DNA of 64,000 nt from Leguminivora glycinivorella. Taxonomy: Eukaryota > Arthropoda > Insecta > Lepidoptera > Tortricidae. The notes beneath the pieces are model-generated. The model was not told the origin of the DNA and did not search any database. It saw only the letters and a list, made by a program, of their open reading frames with translations. Both the position numbers and the translations under genes were made by a program. The stretch's first letter is position 1. Each line of letters starts with the position of its first letter. The stretch covers positions 2,480,001 to 2,544,000 of the forward strand of contig NC_062976.1 of the NCBI RefSeq assembly GCF_023078275.1, written 5' to 3'. Positions 14,351-23,089 of the stretch are shown one piece after another.

Positions 14351-14825
14351 AACATTTATTTTCCTTTATTGCCAAATCGGTTCAAAACACGAGTGTCTAA
14401 AGCTCCGTGAAAGCTCCCCAGTGAAACTATTAGCAATCATAAAAGCCGCCAATCAACTATACTAACTTTGCAACAATTATAACTTTCTTTCCAAGAAGCC
14501 TCGGAGTTATTTCAAAAAGAAAGTTTTGGTGCTTTTCAGTGAAATCATATGATAATTTCGGCTTGTTTTACGAGTTACAAAGTAGAATAACTTAGGTTTT
14601 ACTTTAAGTAGGCTTAGTATGCGTAAACTGACATTAAGGCAATAAAACATGTCTTATTGAGTCATTATCTAACTTTTATAGTACCTATATTTATAGAAGA
14701 AAAGAAGCTCAAATATGCTTTAATACTTATACTTATTTTAATACTTATGAACGGTACCTTTTATTCATTTCTCAGAGCGAATTTTTCTAAAACATTGGAT
14801 TGTATATGTAGATTGAAATAAGTAA

Positions 14826-15003
14826 TATCCATACTGATATTATAAATGAGAAAGTGTGTGTGTCTGTTTTTCCGTCTTTCACGGCAAAACGGAGTGACTA
14901 ATTGACGTGATTTTTTAAGTGGAGATAGCTGAAGGAATGGAGAGTGACATAGGCTACTTTTTGTCTCTTTCTAACCCGAGCAAAGCCGCGGGCAATAGCT
15001 AGA
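14826..15003 (+). repeat. dispersed repeat family A (GGGAAAGTGTGTGTGTCTG)
   Basis: Full copy running from ATACTGATATTATAAATG through GGAGATAGCTGAAGG and GAGTGACATAGGCTAC to AGCAAAGCCGCGGGCAATAG. Other copies in the window are at 23090-24013 (split), 28940-29090, 35397-35570, 39845-40090 and 59160-59338. This is a very common short element in Lepidoptera. Confidence 0.8.
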
Positions 15004-15140
15004 AACTAATAGATATTTTATTTCAATTTTACGTTAGGTACTACTCTAGAATTCACTTATTATTTTAATTAATTTATTATTGAATTAATTATTGAAGAAT
15101 TGTGAAGTTTTTTTTTACGGAATAGAACGACGGGTCCCTC

Positions 15141-15423
15141 AGAGTACGTAGCCAAATGCATAAACGCTTACGATATTATCGTTATCGTACTAGCTATTTC
15201 TATCGCTCTTCGGTATTGACGCAACAGAGTCAGACTGTTTCGAACAGCGATCGTCATTTCGGCTACTTAGGCCGGCAGCCAATGACTTTCGTTGACGCTA
15301 GACGCCGATCGAAATGCAGTCTGACTCTGTCGTGCCAATACAGAAAAGCTAAAGCGATAGAGATAGCTAGCTACTATAACGATATTAGCGTGAGCGTTTG
15401 TGCAGTTGGCTACGTACCCTGTG
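15141..15423. repeat. foldback element, GTAGCCGAATGGCA family (family H)
   Basis: Long inverted repeat: TACGTAGCCAAATGC at the left pairs with TTGGCTACGTA at the right. The inner arms also pair (CAGAGTCAGACTG with CAGTCTGACTCTG). Further copies lie near 16825, 18308, 36875, 37165, 41165 and 44312. Open frames of 180 and 96 codons across it are products of the palindrome, not genes. Confidence 0.8.
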
Positions 15424-16395
15424 TTTCTAGAACCCCATTCCCTACAAGCGTCTACATAAGTGGCAGAAACACGTGTCATGTGGAGATATCGACCAAACTT
15501 GCGATAGTTGGAAAAGCCTTCGAAGCGATGACTATTGTAGTGGCACGACATGTGCATGTATGTACATACCTACTTGTCTACGTGGAAAGACATTCACACT
15601 TTATTAACCTACTTTGTACTGCACAAATTCGACACTTAAGTATACTTTCTGGAGTGTCTATAATACAACGAGAATCAGAATCTAAAATCCATTTATGATG
15701 ATTTAATTATTTTTTACATTATCCACAAGAAAGATCCATGTCAAGACATGATCTTAAATTAGGTACTAAAATAGTTGTCTTTGCTTATTTATCGTCATGG
15801 GGTCAAATCAGAAAGAGTCATGTAACTTCTATAATTTTCCTTCGTTTGTTCCGAAGGTACTGAAAGAGACTCGTGTACCATGTAGGTACCTACTGAGCCT
15901 GTGAAGGACAAGATACTTTTGTAGGTATTTTTATATTTGTGACGTAACGTACTAAGGTCAAATTCTTTGAAGTTGTTTGCATGCATGTTATCATAAATCT
16001 ATGAAGGTTTTACGTAAAGTTAAAAAATGTAAACCGTAGTCAAGTTTTACTGTAGTTGCACAAGTGGAGTTGATTGTTGAAGACAAAGATAACCTTTCTA
16101 AGTTTTGCCGATGTTATGAAAAGGAAAGGTGACGACCCATTCTCACTAAAAACGTAGTTAATATTTGCCCCTTTTTGCCGCCATGATGTGATATTTTAAA
16201 CATATTTAGTACTAAGTTTGACCTTATTGTATTTAGTGTTTACTATGTAGATTCGATTCAATTTTAATTTCTGTGTGATGCGCCCCCTGTAGTCTATTTG
16301 ATGAGCTGTCGTCATTTGTTTTTAAAATTAGGTGCTAAAAACAGTTAAAAAATTTAAGGCCTCTTCCTGTAATCTCACCTTAAACTTGATTTCAG

Positions 16396-16545
16396 GCCGG
16401 TCAACTAGTGAACATAATCTTCGGTGCTAACGCGCCTCGCATCGCGCGGACCATCGAACAAGAGCTGAAGAATGAGGAGTTGGCCAAGAAAGGGGAACGG
16501 GAGAGGCCTCAGCGGGCCCCTCACGAGCTGACTCCGGAAGAACAG
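16396..16545 (+). CDS. thioredoxin-like gene, first visible exon
   Basis: Acceptor TTTCAG at 16390-16395 and donor CAG|GTACTT; 50 codons, phase 0 at both ends. It encodes the end of the thioredoxin fold (AGQLVNIIFGANAPRIART) and then a charged helix ending LTPEEQ. There is no initiator Met, so it is an internal exon. Confidence 0.8.
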
Positions 16546-19500
16546 GTACTTCATACCGGGTTTAAACAGGATTCATGGCCTGTATCCCAGGGACTGTCGA
16601 GCAGAAGCTCAAGATCCAGGAGTTGGCACAGGATCACCTCACGAAAAACAGGTACAAGAAACAAGAACAGGATTCATGAAGAATGTGGAGTTAGCCAAAA
16701 AAGAGGAACGGGAGAGGCCTCAGCGGGCCCCTCGCGAGCTGACTCCTGAAGAACAGGTAGTTATTTACGCTGTTCAAATCATATTCAAACCCTGATTCAT
16801 TCAAACCCTGATTCATTCCCTGGGTGCGTAGCCGAATGGCACAAACGCTCACGAAACGAAACGCTAGTAGATACCTATCCCTATCGCTCTTGCGTATTGG
16901 CGCGACAGAGCCGGACTACGTTTCGTTTTCGTTTGGCGTCGGAGAAATGCCATTCGGCTACGGGGCCTGTTATGTTCGGAACATCAAACAAGAACTAGTC
17001 GGCACGCACAAAGTTTCATTCCGGATCTTTAGTTGGTGATGGTTTTACAACATCTGTTTTTGCGTCGCGCTTTGCGCGAGCAAGACTTCGTCTCTTAATA
17101 GGAGTCGGAAATATTTTGTAGCTCGAAACTTACCTGGTGCACGGTTCAAACCAAACATAAACATAAGGACGGCTGCGATGGACCAATGATGGTTTTATGA
17201 GCTGTTGAATTCCTATAAGTATTTAATAATAAAAAGAAGTCTTACAAAACTAGAGTATGGTTTTATTTCGTTAGATATTAGGTGACAGAACAGATCTCTG
17301 ACAAGTAAAAATATCATAACAAAGGTAGAAAAAGTATAACGGTATAATACATAAAGAGGCCGTCATCAACAGTCGGCTCTAGTCATTCTGTCAAGGTCAC
17401 ATTATATCTATGTATCTATGATGCGGTAGCACCTTCATTACAAGAAAGTCTAGGGTATCATCACAACACCCACGGGGACATCACTCACACCACAGACGAC
17501 GACAAACTGAGACGATAGAGGGACGATGACAGGGTAATATAGGGTAGGGTACCTATCATAAGGTATATGCGTGGCATTATCTGTTTTACTTTCTCTCAGG
17601 AGGTGGCGCTAGCGCAAGATAAACTACTCGCTGAACGTCGCGAACGCGAGCGCGCCGCAGCGGCAGCTGAGCGTGAAGAGCGTCGCGAAACGCGCGCGCG
17701 TCGCGTCGACCAGCACTTCGCTGACGTTTGCGCTGGCTTGCTTCTTCCGCATGCGCAGAAGCATTTGAGGAAGGTGTCCGATGCTTTGGAGCCCTATGGT
17801 AAGTCTCTTTGTGACAGCCAGTTAGCCGTCACACGAGGAGTTTCCGGTGGTTTCATGTTGAGAAGTATTTTACTTGGAAGAAAAATAAAAGGATATATTA
17901 TGTGTCGAGTCGACCAGCACTTTGCTGATGTATGTGCTGGATTGTTGCTACTACATGCGTAGAAGAATTTGAGCCTTTTGGTAAATCTTCAATAGGAGTA
18001 TTTTGCCCGGGAAATAGTAAAAAAAGCGTCATTCGTTGCGTTGAGCAGGATCAATGCAAATGATTGGTTGCTGCTTCATCCTAGACACAGACATGATAAC
18101 TTACATCTTGTTATTATTCAAGACCGTTCAAGACTAATCCATGAGTACCTTCAATAATAGTTTTATAACCTGAATCTTTCAATATATAGCGGCCACGTTG
18201 AACCACCTGCCCCTCTAGCACAACTTGCCTTGTCGCGCGCGAGTCCATATCTACTTGAAGTCGCGCTTGATGTATGGACTCGCAAGGCAAGTTGTGCTAA
18301 AGGGTCTGGTGCCGTAGCCGAATGGCATTTCTGCGACGCGAAACGAAAACGAAACGCCGCGAAAGGTAGTCTGGTTCTGGCACGCCAATACGCAAGAGCT
18401 ATAGAGATAGATATCTACGAGCGTTTCGTTTCGTGAGCGTTTGTGTCATTCGACTACGTGCCCTGATCTGATATATAATTATGGTCTTTCTTCTGAAGAT
18501 ACGTCGTCTCAACAAAACTCATTTTTCAGGCGTCCTAGTCGCGGACAAATGTCCCCTGCTCCTCGGCAAGATGGAAGCGCGTCGGCTGGCGGTGGAAGAA
18601 CCAGAAATGGGTCAGCCAGCAGCCATGGCTGCTCTCACAGAGCGACCTTCTTTAGCGTTGCTGCTGAAGAAACAACCGGATAGGGAAGGAGATGTCATAG
18701 GTGGGTTTATAATGATGAATTCACTATCAGTGGTAGGAACGACGGCCTTCATTTAACTTTGCGGCTACAGAAACAACCTGATAAGGATGAAATCAATTTT
18801 GATGAGATTACTTTGGGATCTGAATATGTAGGTAGCGGGAATGAACGCTTCTAATTATCGTTATCATAAGGTTCAGATCAGAACACTTGATATTTTGAAC
18901 TTGAATAATACAGAGCGCTAAATGCTAGTGCCTTCCATAAAATAACACAGTAAGCAAATAATGATTGACAAGTAACAGATTCTATTCGTAATAACAAATA
19001 TACGACAACACGTGAAATTTGGATGGCGACATAACCTGAATGGACTTCTAATTAAATACAATATCCTTTGCAATTCCAGAGCTCTGCCGCCGAGCGTTAT
19101 ACGGGGAAGGTTTGGAAGAAGAAGAACGCCCGAAGAAGCTGGTGTGTGACGAGCTACGCCTGGACGGAGTTCCAGGGGTATACGTGCCAGCGGACAGGCA
19201 TCAGCGGGCTGCTGTTTTAGAACTGTTGTTTCCAAAGGTAAGGTCGCTAAGTATTAGGTCCTAGAGAAGACTATTGCAGAATATTGCAGGAAATTTCATG
19301 ATGAGACAAAAACTGTGGACGTATGTGTGTCTCTTGTTTACGTCGCTCAAACACAATTAGGAAGAGCGTAACTCATCTTGTTCTAGCTACAGTAAAACAG
19401 TTCTTCTTTAACTGATCTTATTTTTCTCATTGACTTATGTTACTTCGTGTAATGAACGTGGAATACGAGCACCCAAAATGGCTGCGCATGATGCTAACTC

Positions 19501-21323
19501 ATCAACGAGTTCAGATTCCGCCATTTTCACCAAGGCGTATCAAATGGTGTTCCGTCGTAATTGCTTTATCCTTACAGCTCGTAATATTTCAAAACAGCCT
19601 TCGGTTTTCGGATGAAGTCGAACGTAATCATACAATGACCAATGGCTATAAAAATCGAAAACTCCCTCACTGTACTTTGCTTCTCCCTCAGATGGTAGGC
19701 GCAGTAGTGGAACCCCTCCCCCCTCCCGAGGCCCCACACGTGGCCATGATGTTCGGTGCATGGCAGCGGCGCGCCGTGCTCGCAGCCGCTGCCAAGTGTG
19801 CTGCTCGTGTGCTGAAGCACGGTTTCTTTGCTGACCCCAACGTGCAAGAACCGAGGCTGCTGTGTAAAACAGCAACGCAGTATGAGGACAGGCTGGAGAA
19901 GGACTAGTAAGTTAGCCTTAATCGGTTCTTAAAGTGAGGGTTACGGAAATCATAGATATTTAAGCATTGTCGAATTTTCTGGAAGTAGATTGGCCAAGTG
20001 CGCCGCCCGCGTGCTGAAGCACGGCTTTTTTGCCAACCCCAACGTGCAAAAGCCGAGTTTGCTGTGTAAAAATTCGGCGCAGTATGAGGACAGACTGGAA
20101 AAAGACTAGTAGGTAAGTTAGCCTTAATCGGTTCTTAGAGTGAGGCTTACTCACGCAAAATCATAGGTAAGCAAGAGGTAAGCATTCTCGAATTTTTTGG
20201 AAGTAGATTGGAGCATGGCAGCGCCTGCTTTTGAAGGTTTGGAAAGATTACAGACTGGTACTCGGCTACTCGGTCTGTAGGTATGCGCATGATAATGTAC
20301 CTAAATGTAATGATAATGCTCTTGATATAATTTTGATGAATATCGGATTTCACCCAAGTCCAACAATGGTGTGAAGGGTTCCATTTACATGAAGTCACAG
20401 GTTCTGTCTCAATTATTAAAAATCAAATCCATCTTTTCAGCTGCGAAACCATAGTCCTCCAAGTGGCAGTGGGCCTCGCAGAGCCTGAACTGGCGGACCC
20501 AGCCGACCTATTCCCCCCCGGCCCCCCCGCTGAGCTACTCTCCCTCGGTCCCATACACGTCAGCGTGGACGCTGTGGAAGGTGCCCTGGAGTGTGCCAGG
20601 TTCTTCCCGCCAGGGTATTGCGAGCCGGAAGAGAAGCCGAAGCCGAAGATTAAGAAGAAGAAGAAGGTAAGGTTTCCTTAGCTGCAAGACCAAAGCCCTG
20701 AAAGGTGAAAGCGCGTTTGGAAATTGGAAGACCAAACACGAGTAATGGCTACTTACTTCAAAGATTTTGTTTTTACATATACCTACGGCAAGATTGCGAT
20801 TCGGCTAGTAGCTAAAAATTGTCACTATCCGCTATGAAATCTTATGATGTCACTATTAGCTCCAACAACTGCTGCTAGCTTATGTTTGGCATCATCTTAA
20901 GACGTCTCGCTTGTCAGCATTAAGCAGTAGTCAATAACATGGTCTTTCAACATTAAACACATGTTTGTTGTTGTTGTTTGTTGTTGTTTTGTGTTGTTAG
21001 ATTGTGTTGTTTTTTTATAATTTGTTATATATAGATATAAGTACATACTAACATAGTCCGTAAGTTACTATATTTCACTAACAAAAATATGGATCATTTG
21101 GTCTGAAATAAACGATTTTTTTTTTAATTTACAGAAGCGTCAAGGCGAGAACAAAGAAGAGGCCGTGGACCCCGCGCTCTCCGCCACCCAGTCGACAGAA
21201 GGCGAGGCCTCCGCCGAGGCCGAGGCCGCCGAGACCGCCGAAGACGAACCAGACCAGGACGAGGCCGATGAGGACGAGGGTGCAGTGGATAAAGCCACGT
21301 CGCCACCGCCCATGGCTGAATAG
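16396..21323 (+). CDS. thioredoxin-domain protein, NME8/TXNDC3-like with DUF4746-type C-terminus (5' partial)
   Basis: Seven exons join in frame: 16396-16545, 17600-17798, 18530-18700, 19080-19237, 19692-19906, 20441-20666 and 21135-21323. They give about 435 residues plus the stop. All junctions are AG/GT and all phases agree. The first exon starts AGQLVNIIFGANAP, which fits the last strand and helix of a thioredoxin fold. Next come a charged RERE coiled-coil stretch, a globular middle, a lysine-rich run (exon 6 end) and an acidic Glu/Asp/Ala-rich tail ending PPPMAE. Insect thioredoxin proteins of the TXNDC3/NME8 group have this layout and are often testis or axoneme proteins; that role is inference. 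The WCxxC exon and start codon are absent, so the gene is 5'-incomplete here. Naming is from memory of the family, without a search. Confidence 0.75.
16556..16755 (+). pseudogene. two partial tandem copies of exon 1
   Basis: 16596-16650 resembles the exon 1 helix (TVEQKLKIQELAQ against RTIEQELKNEELAK) and ends in an AG|GTACAA-like donor. 16672-16755 is nearly identical to the exon 1 3' part (ERERPQRAPRELTPEEQ, then GTAGTT). Both lie directly downstream of the parent exon. The second copy lacks a clear acceptor. Confidence 0.75.
16822..16976. repeat. foldback element, family H
   Basis: GCGTAGCCGAATGGCACAAA at the left pairs with TGCCATTCGGCTACGG at the right. The inner GCTCACGAAACGAAACGC pairs with the GTTTCGTTTTCG region, and GCGTATTGGCGCGACAGAGC fills the middle. 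Confidence 0.8.
16977..17599 (+). other. intron 1 remainder of the thioredoxin-like gene
   Basis: No exon or recognisable repeat family is seen apart from the listed elements. Confidence 0.5.
17600..17798 (+). CDS. thioredoxin-like gene, exon 2
   Basis: Acceptor CTCTCAG and donor TATG|GTAAGT; starts phase 0, ends phase 1. Encodes EVALAQDKLLAERRERERA, an arginine/alanine/glutamate-rich coiled-coil stretch, then VDQHFADVCAGLLLPHAQK. It is much GC-richer than the flanking introns. Confidence 0.85.
17902..17992 (+). pseudogene. decayed tandem copy of exon 2
   Basis: Repeats the exon 2 coding for VDQHFADVCAGLLL and the splice end (CCTTTTGGTAAATC against CCCTATGGTAAGTC). It has an in-frame TAG at CATGCGTAG and an internal deletion. 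It lies about 100 bp downstream of the parent donor. Confidence 0.8.
18217..18303. repeat. hairpin joined to a foldback element
   Basis: GCACAACTTGCCTTG, followed by GCGCGAGTCCATA, is answered by TATGGACTCGCAAGGCAA and GTTGTGC. The hairpin has an AT-containing loop and directly precedes the family H element. Confidence 0.75.
18308..18468. repeat. foldback element, family H
   Basis: GCCGTAGCCGAATGGCA at the left, and GTGTCATTCGACTACGTGCC at the right. The CGCGAAACGAAAACGAAACG inner arm is typical of the family. Confidence 0.8.
18530..18700 (+). CDS. thioredoxin-like gene, exon 3
   Basis: Acceptor TTTTTCAG; donor ATAG|GTGGGT; phase 1 at both ends. It completes a Gly codon with exon 2 and encodes VLVADKCPLLLGKMEARR, then ALTERPSLALLLKKQPDREG. 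The PSLALLLKKQ block is part of the conserved-looking middle domain. Confidence 0.8.
18752..18795 (+). pseudogene. short decayed copy of the exon 3 3' end
   Basis: TTGCGGCTACAGAAACAACC with TGATAAGGATGAA resembles TTGCTGCTGAAGAAACAACC with GGATAGGGAAGGA in exon 3. The Asp codon region has become TGA. It starts about 50 bp after the parent donor. Confidence 0.55.
19080..19237 (+). CDS. thioredoxin-like gene, exon 4
   Basis: Acceptor AATTCCAG; donor AAG|GTAAGG; starts phase 1, ends phase 0. Encodes ELCRRALYGEGLEEEERPKK and LRLDGVPGVYVPADRHQRA, ending LLFPK. No duplicate copy was found downstream. Confidence 0.8.
19238..19691 (+). other. intron 4 of the thioredoxin-like gene
   Basis: Contains an open frame near 19437-19691 that runs into exon 5 in another frame. 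It has no start context or homology that I recognise and I treat it as chance. Confidence 0.5.
19692..19906 (+). CDS. thioredoxin-like gene, exon 5
   Basis: Acceptor CTCCCTCAG; donor GACTA|GTAAGT; starts phase 0, ends phase 2. Encodes MVGAVVEPLPPPEAPHVAMM, then a basic/alanine helix with CAARVLKHGFFADPNVQEPR. The split Tyr codon is completed by exon 6. Confidence 0.85.
19972..20122 (+). pseudogene. tandem copy of exon 5 3' half
   Basis: Open frame CAARVLKHGFFANPNVQKPS, ending QYEDRLEKD, matches exon 5 with a few substitutions. It is followed by the same intron start (AAGTTAGCCTTAATCGGTTC). The donor is altered: GACTAGTAGGTAAGT puts an in-frame TAG before GTAAGT, or leaves GTAGGT as a weaker in-frame donor. 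The 5' third of exon 5 is missing; AAGTAG|ATTGG could act as an acceptor. It could be a decaying copy or an alternative exon. Confidence 0.7.
20186..20240 (+). pseudogene. third, short fragment of the exon 5 duplication
   Basis: CGAATTTTTTGGAAGTAGAT repeats the sequence leading into the second copy (CGAATTTTCTGGAAGTAGAT). It is followed by GAGCATGGCAGCG, which resembles GTGCATGGCAGCG in exon 5. Confidence 0.5.
20441..20666 (+). CDS. thioredoxin-like gene, exon 6
   Basis: Acceptor ATCTTTTCAG; donor AAG|GTAAGG; starts phase 2, ends phase 0. Encodes CETIVLQVAVGLAEPELADP, a proline-rich loop, IHVSVDAVEGALECARFFPP and a Lys-rich run (KPKPKIKKKKK) that may be a nuclear signal or a simple charged linker. 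Confidence 0.85.
20667..21134 (+). other. intron 6 of the thioredoxin-like gene
   Basis: AT-rich, with a (TTG)n-rich patch near 20967-21010 (TTTGTTGTTGTTGTTTGTTG). Nothing else is recognised. Confidence 0.5.
21135..21323 (+). CDS. thioredoxin-like gene, terminal exon
   Basis: Acceptor TTTACAG, phase 0, ends GCTGAA TAG. Encodes an acidic low-complexity tail (ETAEDEPDQDEADEDEGAVD) and PPPMAE. The codons are GC-rich, unlike the following 3' sequence. Confidence 0.85.
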   Translation, partial: KRQGENKEEAVDPALSATQSTEGEASAEAEAAETAEDEPDQDEADEDEGAVDKATSPPPMAE

Positions 21324-21635
21324 AGATTCGTTTGTTTTTGTAGTCTATACCTACCATCAACAGTTGGTTGGACATTCATTTGTTTTTTAGCCTGCACCAC
21401 GCCGATAGCTGAGTAGACATTGATTTGTTGGAGAAGGCCTAGGCCACCGAAGTCGAAGCAAACCAGGCAGACAAGCATGGTCGCGTGTTAAACTATGGCC
21501 GTCCTTTTCACACTATATGTAAGTGCGATAGGGACGACCTGACGTTATATCGTTTATCACGCGACCATGCTTGCCTGCGAACGAGGGGGCAGTAGATAAA
21601 GCTATGTCGCCGCCGCCCATGGCCGAATAATAGAT
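21324..21635 (+). pseudogene. decayed tandem copies of the terminal exon, split by a MITE
   Basis: CACCACGCCGATAGCTGAGT near 21396 echoes CACCGCCCATGGCTGAATAG. GAAGTCGAAGCAAACCAGGC near 21451 echoes GAAGACGAACCAGACCAGGA. After the MITE, GAGGGGGCAGTAGATAAAGC and CGCCCATGGCCGAATAA repeat the last 16 codons with an ochre stop. The copied tail was therefore interrupted by the element at 21464-21577. Confidence 0.75.
21464..21577. repeat. foldback MITE, GCATGGTCGCG family
   Basis: AAGCATGGTCGCGTG at the left and CACGCGACCATGCTTGCCTG at the right. The loop contains GTAAGTGCGATAGGGACG. Sister copies are at 38467-38577 and about 40212-40330. Confidence 0.8.
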
Positions 21636-21654
21636 TCTGCCATAGATGATACTT

Positions 21655-21790
21655 ACAACCTGTTCTTATTGATTTCCGTTCTTTAATGTAAGGTTCTTTT
21701 TTTAGATCAATTTCATGTAATTTCTGTAATAAACTAGTCTCTTAACTCTTACTGTTATCGAGTTATTGAAAAAATAAATACCTATTGTTG
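21655..21790 (+). repeat. dispersed repeat (ACACCCTGTTTTTATTG family)
   Basis: Diverged copy of the sequence at 24590-24840 and 59025-59550. CCTGTTCTTATTGATTTCCG, AAACTAGTCTCTTAACTC and GAGTTATTGAAAAAATA keep the same order. Confidence 0.6.
21728..21733 (+). terminator. candidate poly(A) signal for the thioredoxin-like gene
   Basis: AATAAA about 400 bp after the stop codon, within the dispersed repeat at 21655-21790. Another AATAAA follows near 21774. Confidence 0.4.
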
Positions 21791-21939
21791 GTCAAATAAG
21801 TGTATTACTTACTAGTATTATTTATTTTGCCCATGTCTTCATACTAACAAGCGATTTTTGATTGGATAAAGCCGATTCTGCGTTGATATTAGGTTTGGGG
21901 AAACCCTAACAGCGAGGTAATTGCCAGGAACAAGAATAA

Positions 21940-22485
21940 AAAAACCGGCCAAGAGCGTGTCGGGCCACGCTCAGTGTACGGTTCCGTAGTTTTCCGTATT
22001 TTTCTCAAAAACTACTGAACCTATCAAGTTCAAAACAATTTTCCTAGAAAGTCTTTATAAAGTTCTACTTTTGTGATTTTTTTCATATTTTTTAAACATA
22101 TGGTTCAAAAGTTAGAGGGGGGGACGCACTTTTTTTTCCTTTAGGAGCGATTATTTCCGAAAATATTAATATTATCAAAAAACGATCTTAGTAAACCCTT
22201 ATTAATTTTTAAATACCTATCCAACAATATATCACACGTTGGGGTTGGAATAAAAAAAAATATCAGCCCCCACTTTACATGTAGGGGGGGGTACCCTAAT
22301 AAAACATTTTTTCCATTTTTTATTTTTGCACTTTGTCGGCGTAATTGATATACATATTGGTACCAAATTTCAGCTTTCTAGTGCTAACGGTTGCGGAGAT
22401 TATCCGCGGACGGACGGACGGACAGACAGACATGGCGAAACTATAAGGGTTCAAGTTGACTACGGAACGGGGCTTCCCCTGTAAA
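21940..22485 (+). repeat. dispersed repeat family B (CGGCCAAGAGCGTGTCGGGC)
   Basis: Begins AAAACCGGCCAAGAGCGTG and ends after CGGACGGACGGACAGACAGA and GACTACGGAAC. Nearly identical to 25425-25967. A diverged relative is at 47500-47770. It is probably the 3' end of a retroelement common in moths. Confidence 0.8.
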
Positions 22486-22539
22486 AACCTGTGCGATAAG
22501 AAATATACTCGGTCAAACAAGTCTGTCAGTAAATAAGAG

Positions 22540-22640
22540 CAAAGAAAACTATAGGTATCCTTTTCTCTAGCGCCCTAAAGAAAAGGATGCATATATAGTT
22601 TTCTTTGTTATTATTTACTGATCGACTTGTTTGACCGAGT
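22540..22640. repeat. inverted repeat around ACTTGTTTGACCGAGTAT
   Basis: TATACTCGGTCAAACAAG near 22504 is answered by ACTTGTTTGACCGAGTATG near 22625, and AGCAAAGAAAACTATAGG by TATATAGTTTTCTTTGTTA. This makes a foldback of about 140 bp that abuts family B. Confidence 0.65.
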
Positions 22641-22810
22641 ATGTATGTAAATAAAATGAAATATGGAATTAATAATTTTAAAATCCAAATAGTTGCCATG
22701 GTTACCATTTTACGTCAAAAATGTCACAGGTACGTATTTAGTTTACTTTCTAAAATTTTATGTCGCACTGTAAATTTTTCCTGTAGCTATACTTAAATCT
22801 TTTGCTTAGT

Positions 22811-22930
22811 TAGGCCCACTTGCACCAACGAAAATGGTGGGTTTAACCGTTTTAACCCACCATTTTATATGGAATTTGACAGATGACAGCCCACTAATCC
22901 TGAGTTAAGTGGTTGGTACTAAGTGGGCCT
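22811..22930. repeat. MITE, GGCCCACTTGCACCA family (family C)
   Basis: Terminal TAGGCCCACTTGCACCA and its weaker complement (TACTAAGTGGGCC); inner GGGTTTAACC / TTTTAACCCACCATTTTA. A sister copy is at 37800-37906. Confidence 0.8.
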
Positions 22931-23089
22931 TATAAAATTAAATGTCCTTCAATGTGTAGGCACGATACACAAAATCAATATAATTCTCAAGTTATATTAG
23001 ATTAAAATTTAATAAAACTTGTTCATTGTGACCTCAAAAGTCACTATGCAGAGTTTGAACGGTCTTTTTTATTTCACCCTGTATATTTA

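Larger units (their letters stand above)
13561..16395. other. noncoding region before the thioredoxin-like gene
   Basis: Apart from the listed repeats this is AT-rich sequence with no exon I can defend. I looked for an upstream exon carrying a thioredoxin WCxxC motif on the + strand and did not see one. Confidence 0.6.

Noticed and set aside
15156..15698. 180-codon open frame
   Set aside because: It runs through the family H foldback; the antisense frame is open as well, and there is no codon bias or motif.
19437..19691. Extra exon in intron 4 of the thioredoxin-like gene (VEYEHPKWLRMML)
   Set aside because: No acceptor or donor that keeps phase, and no likeness to the neighbouring exons.
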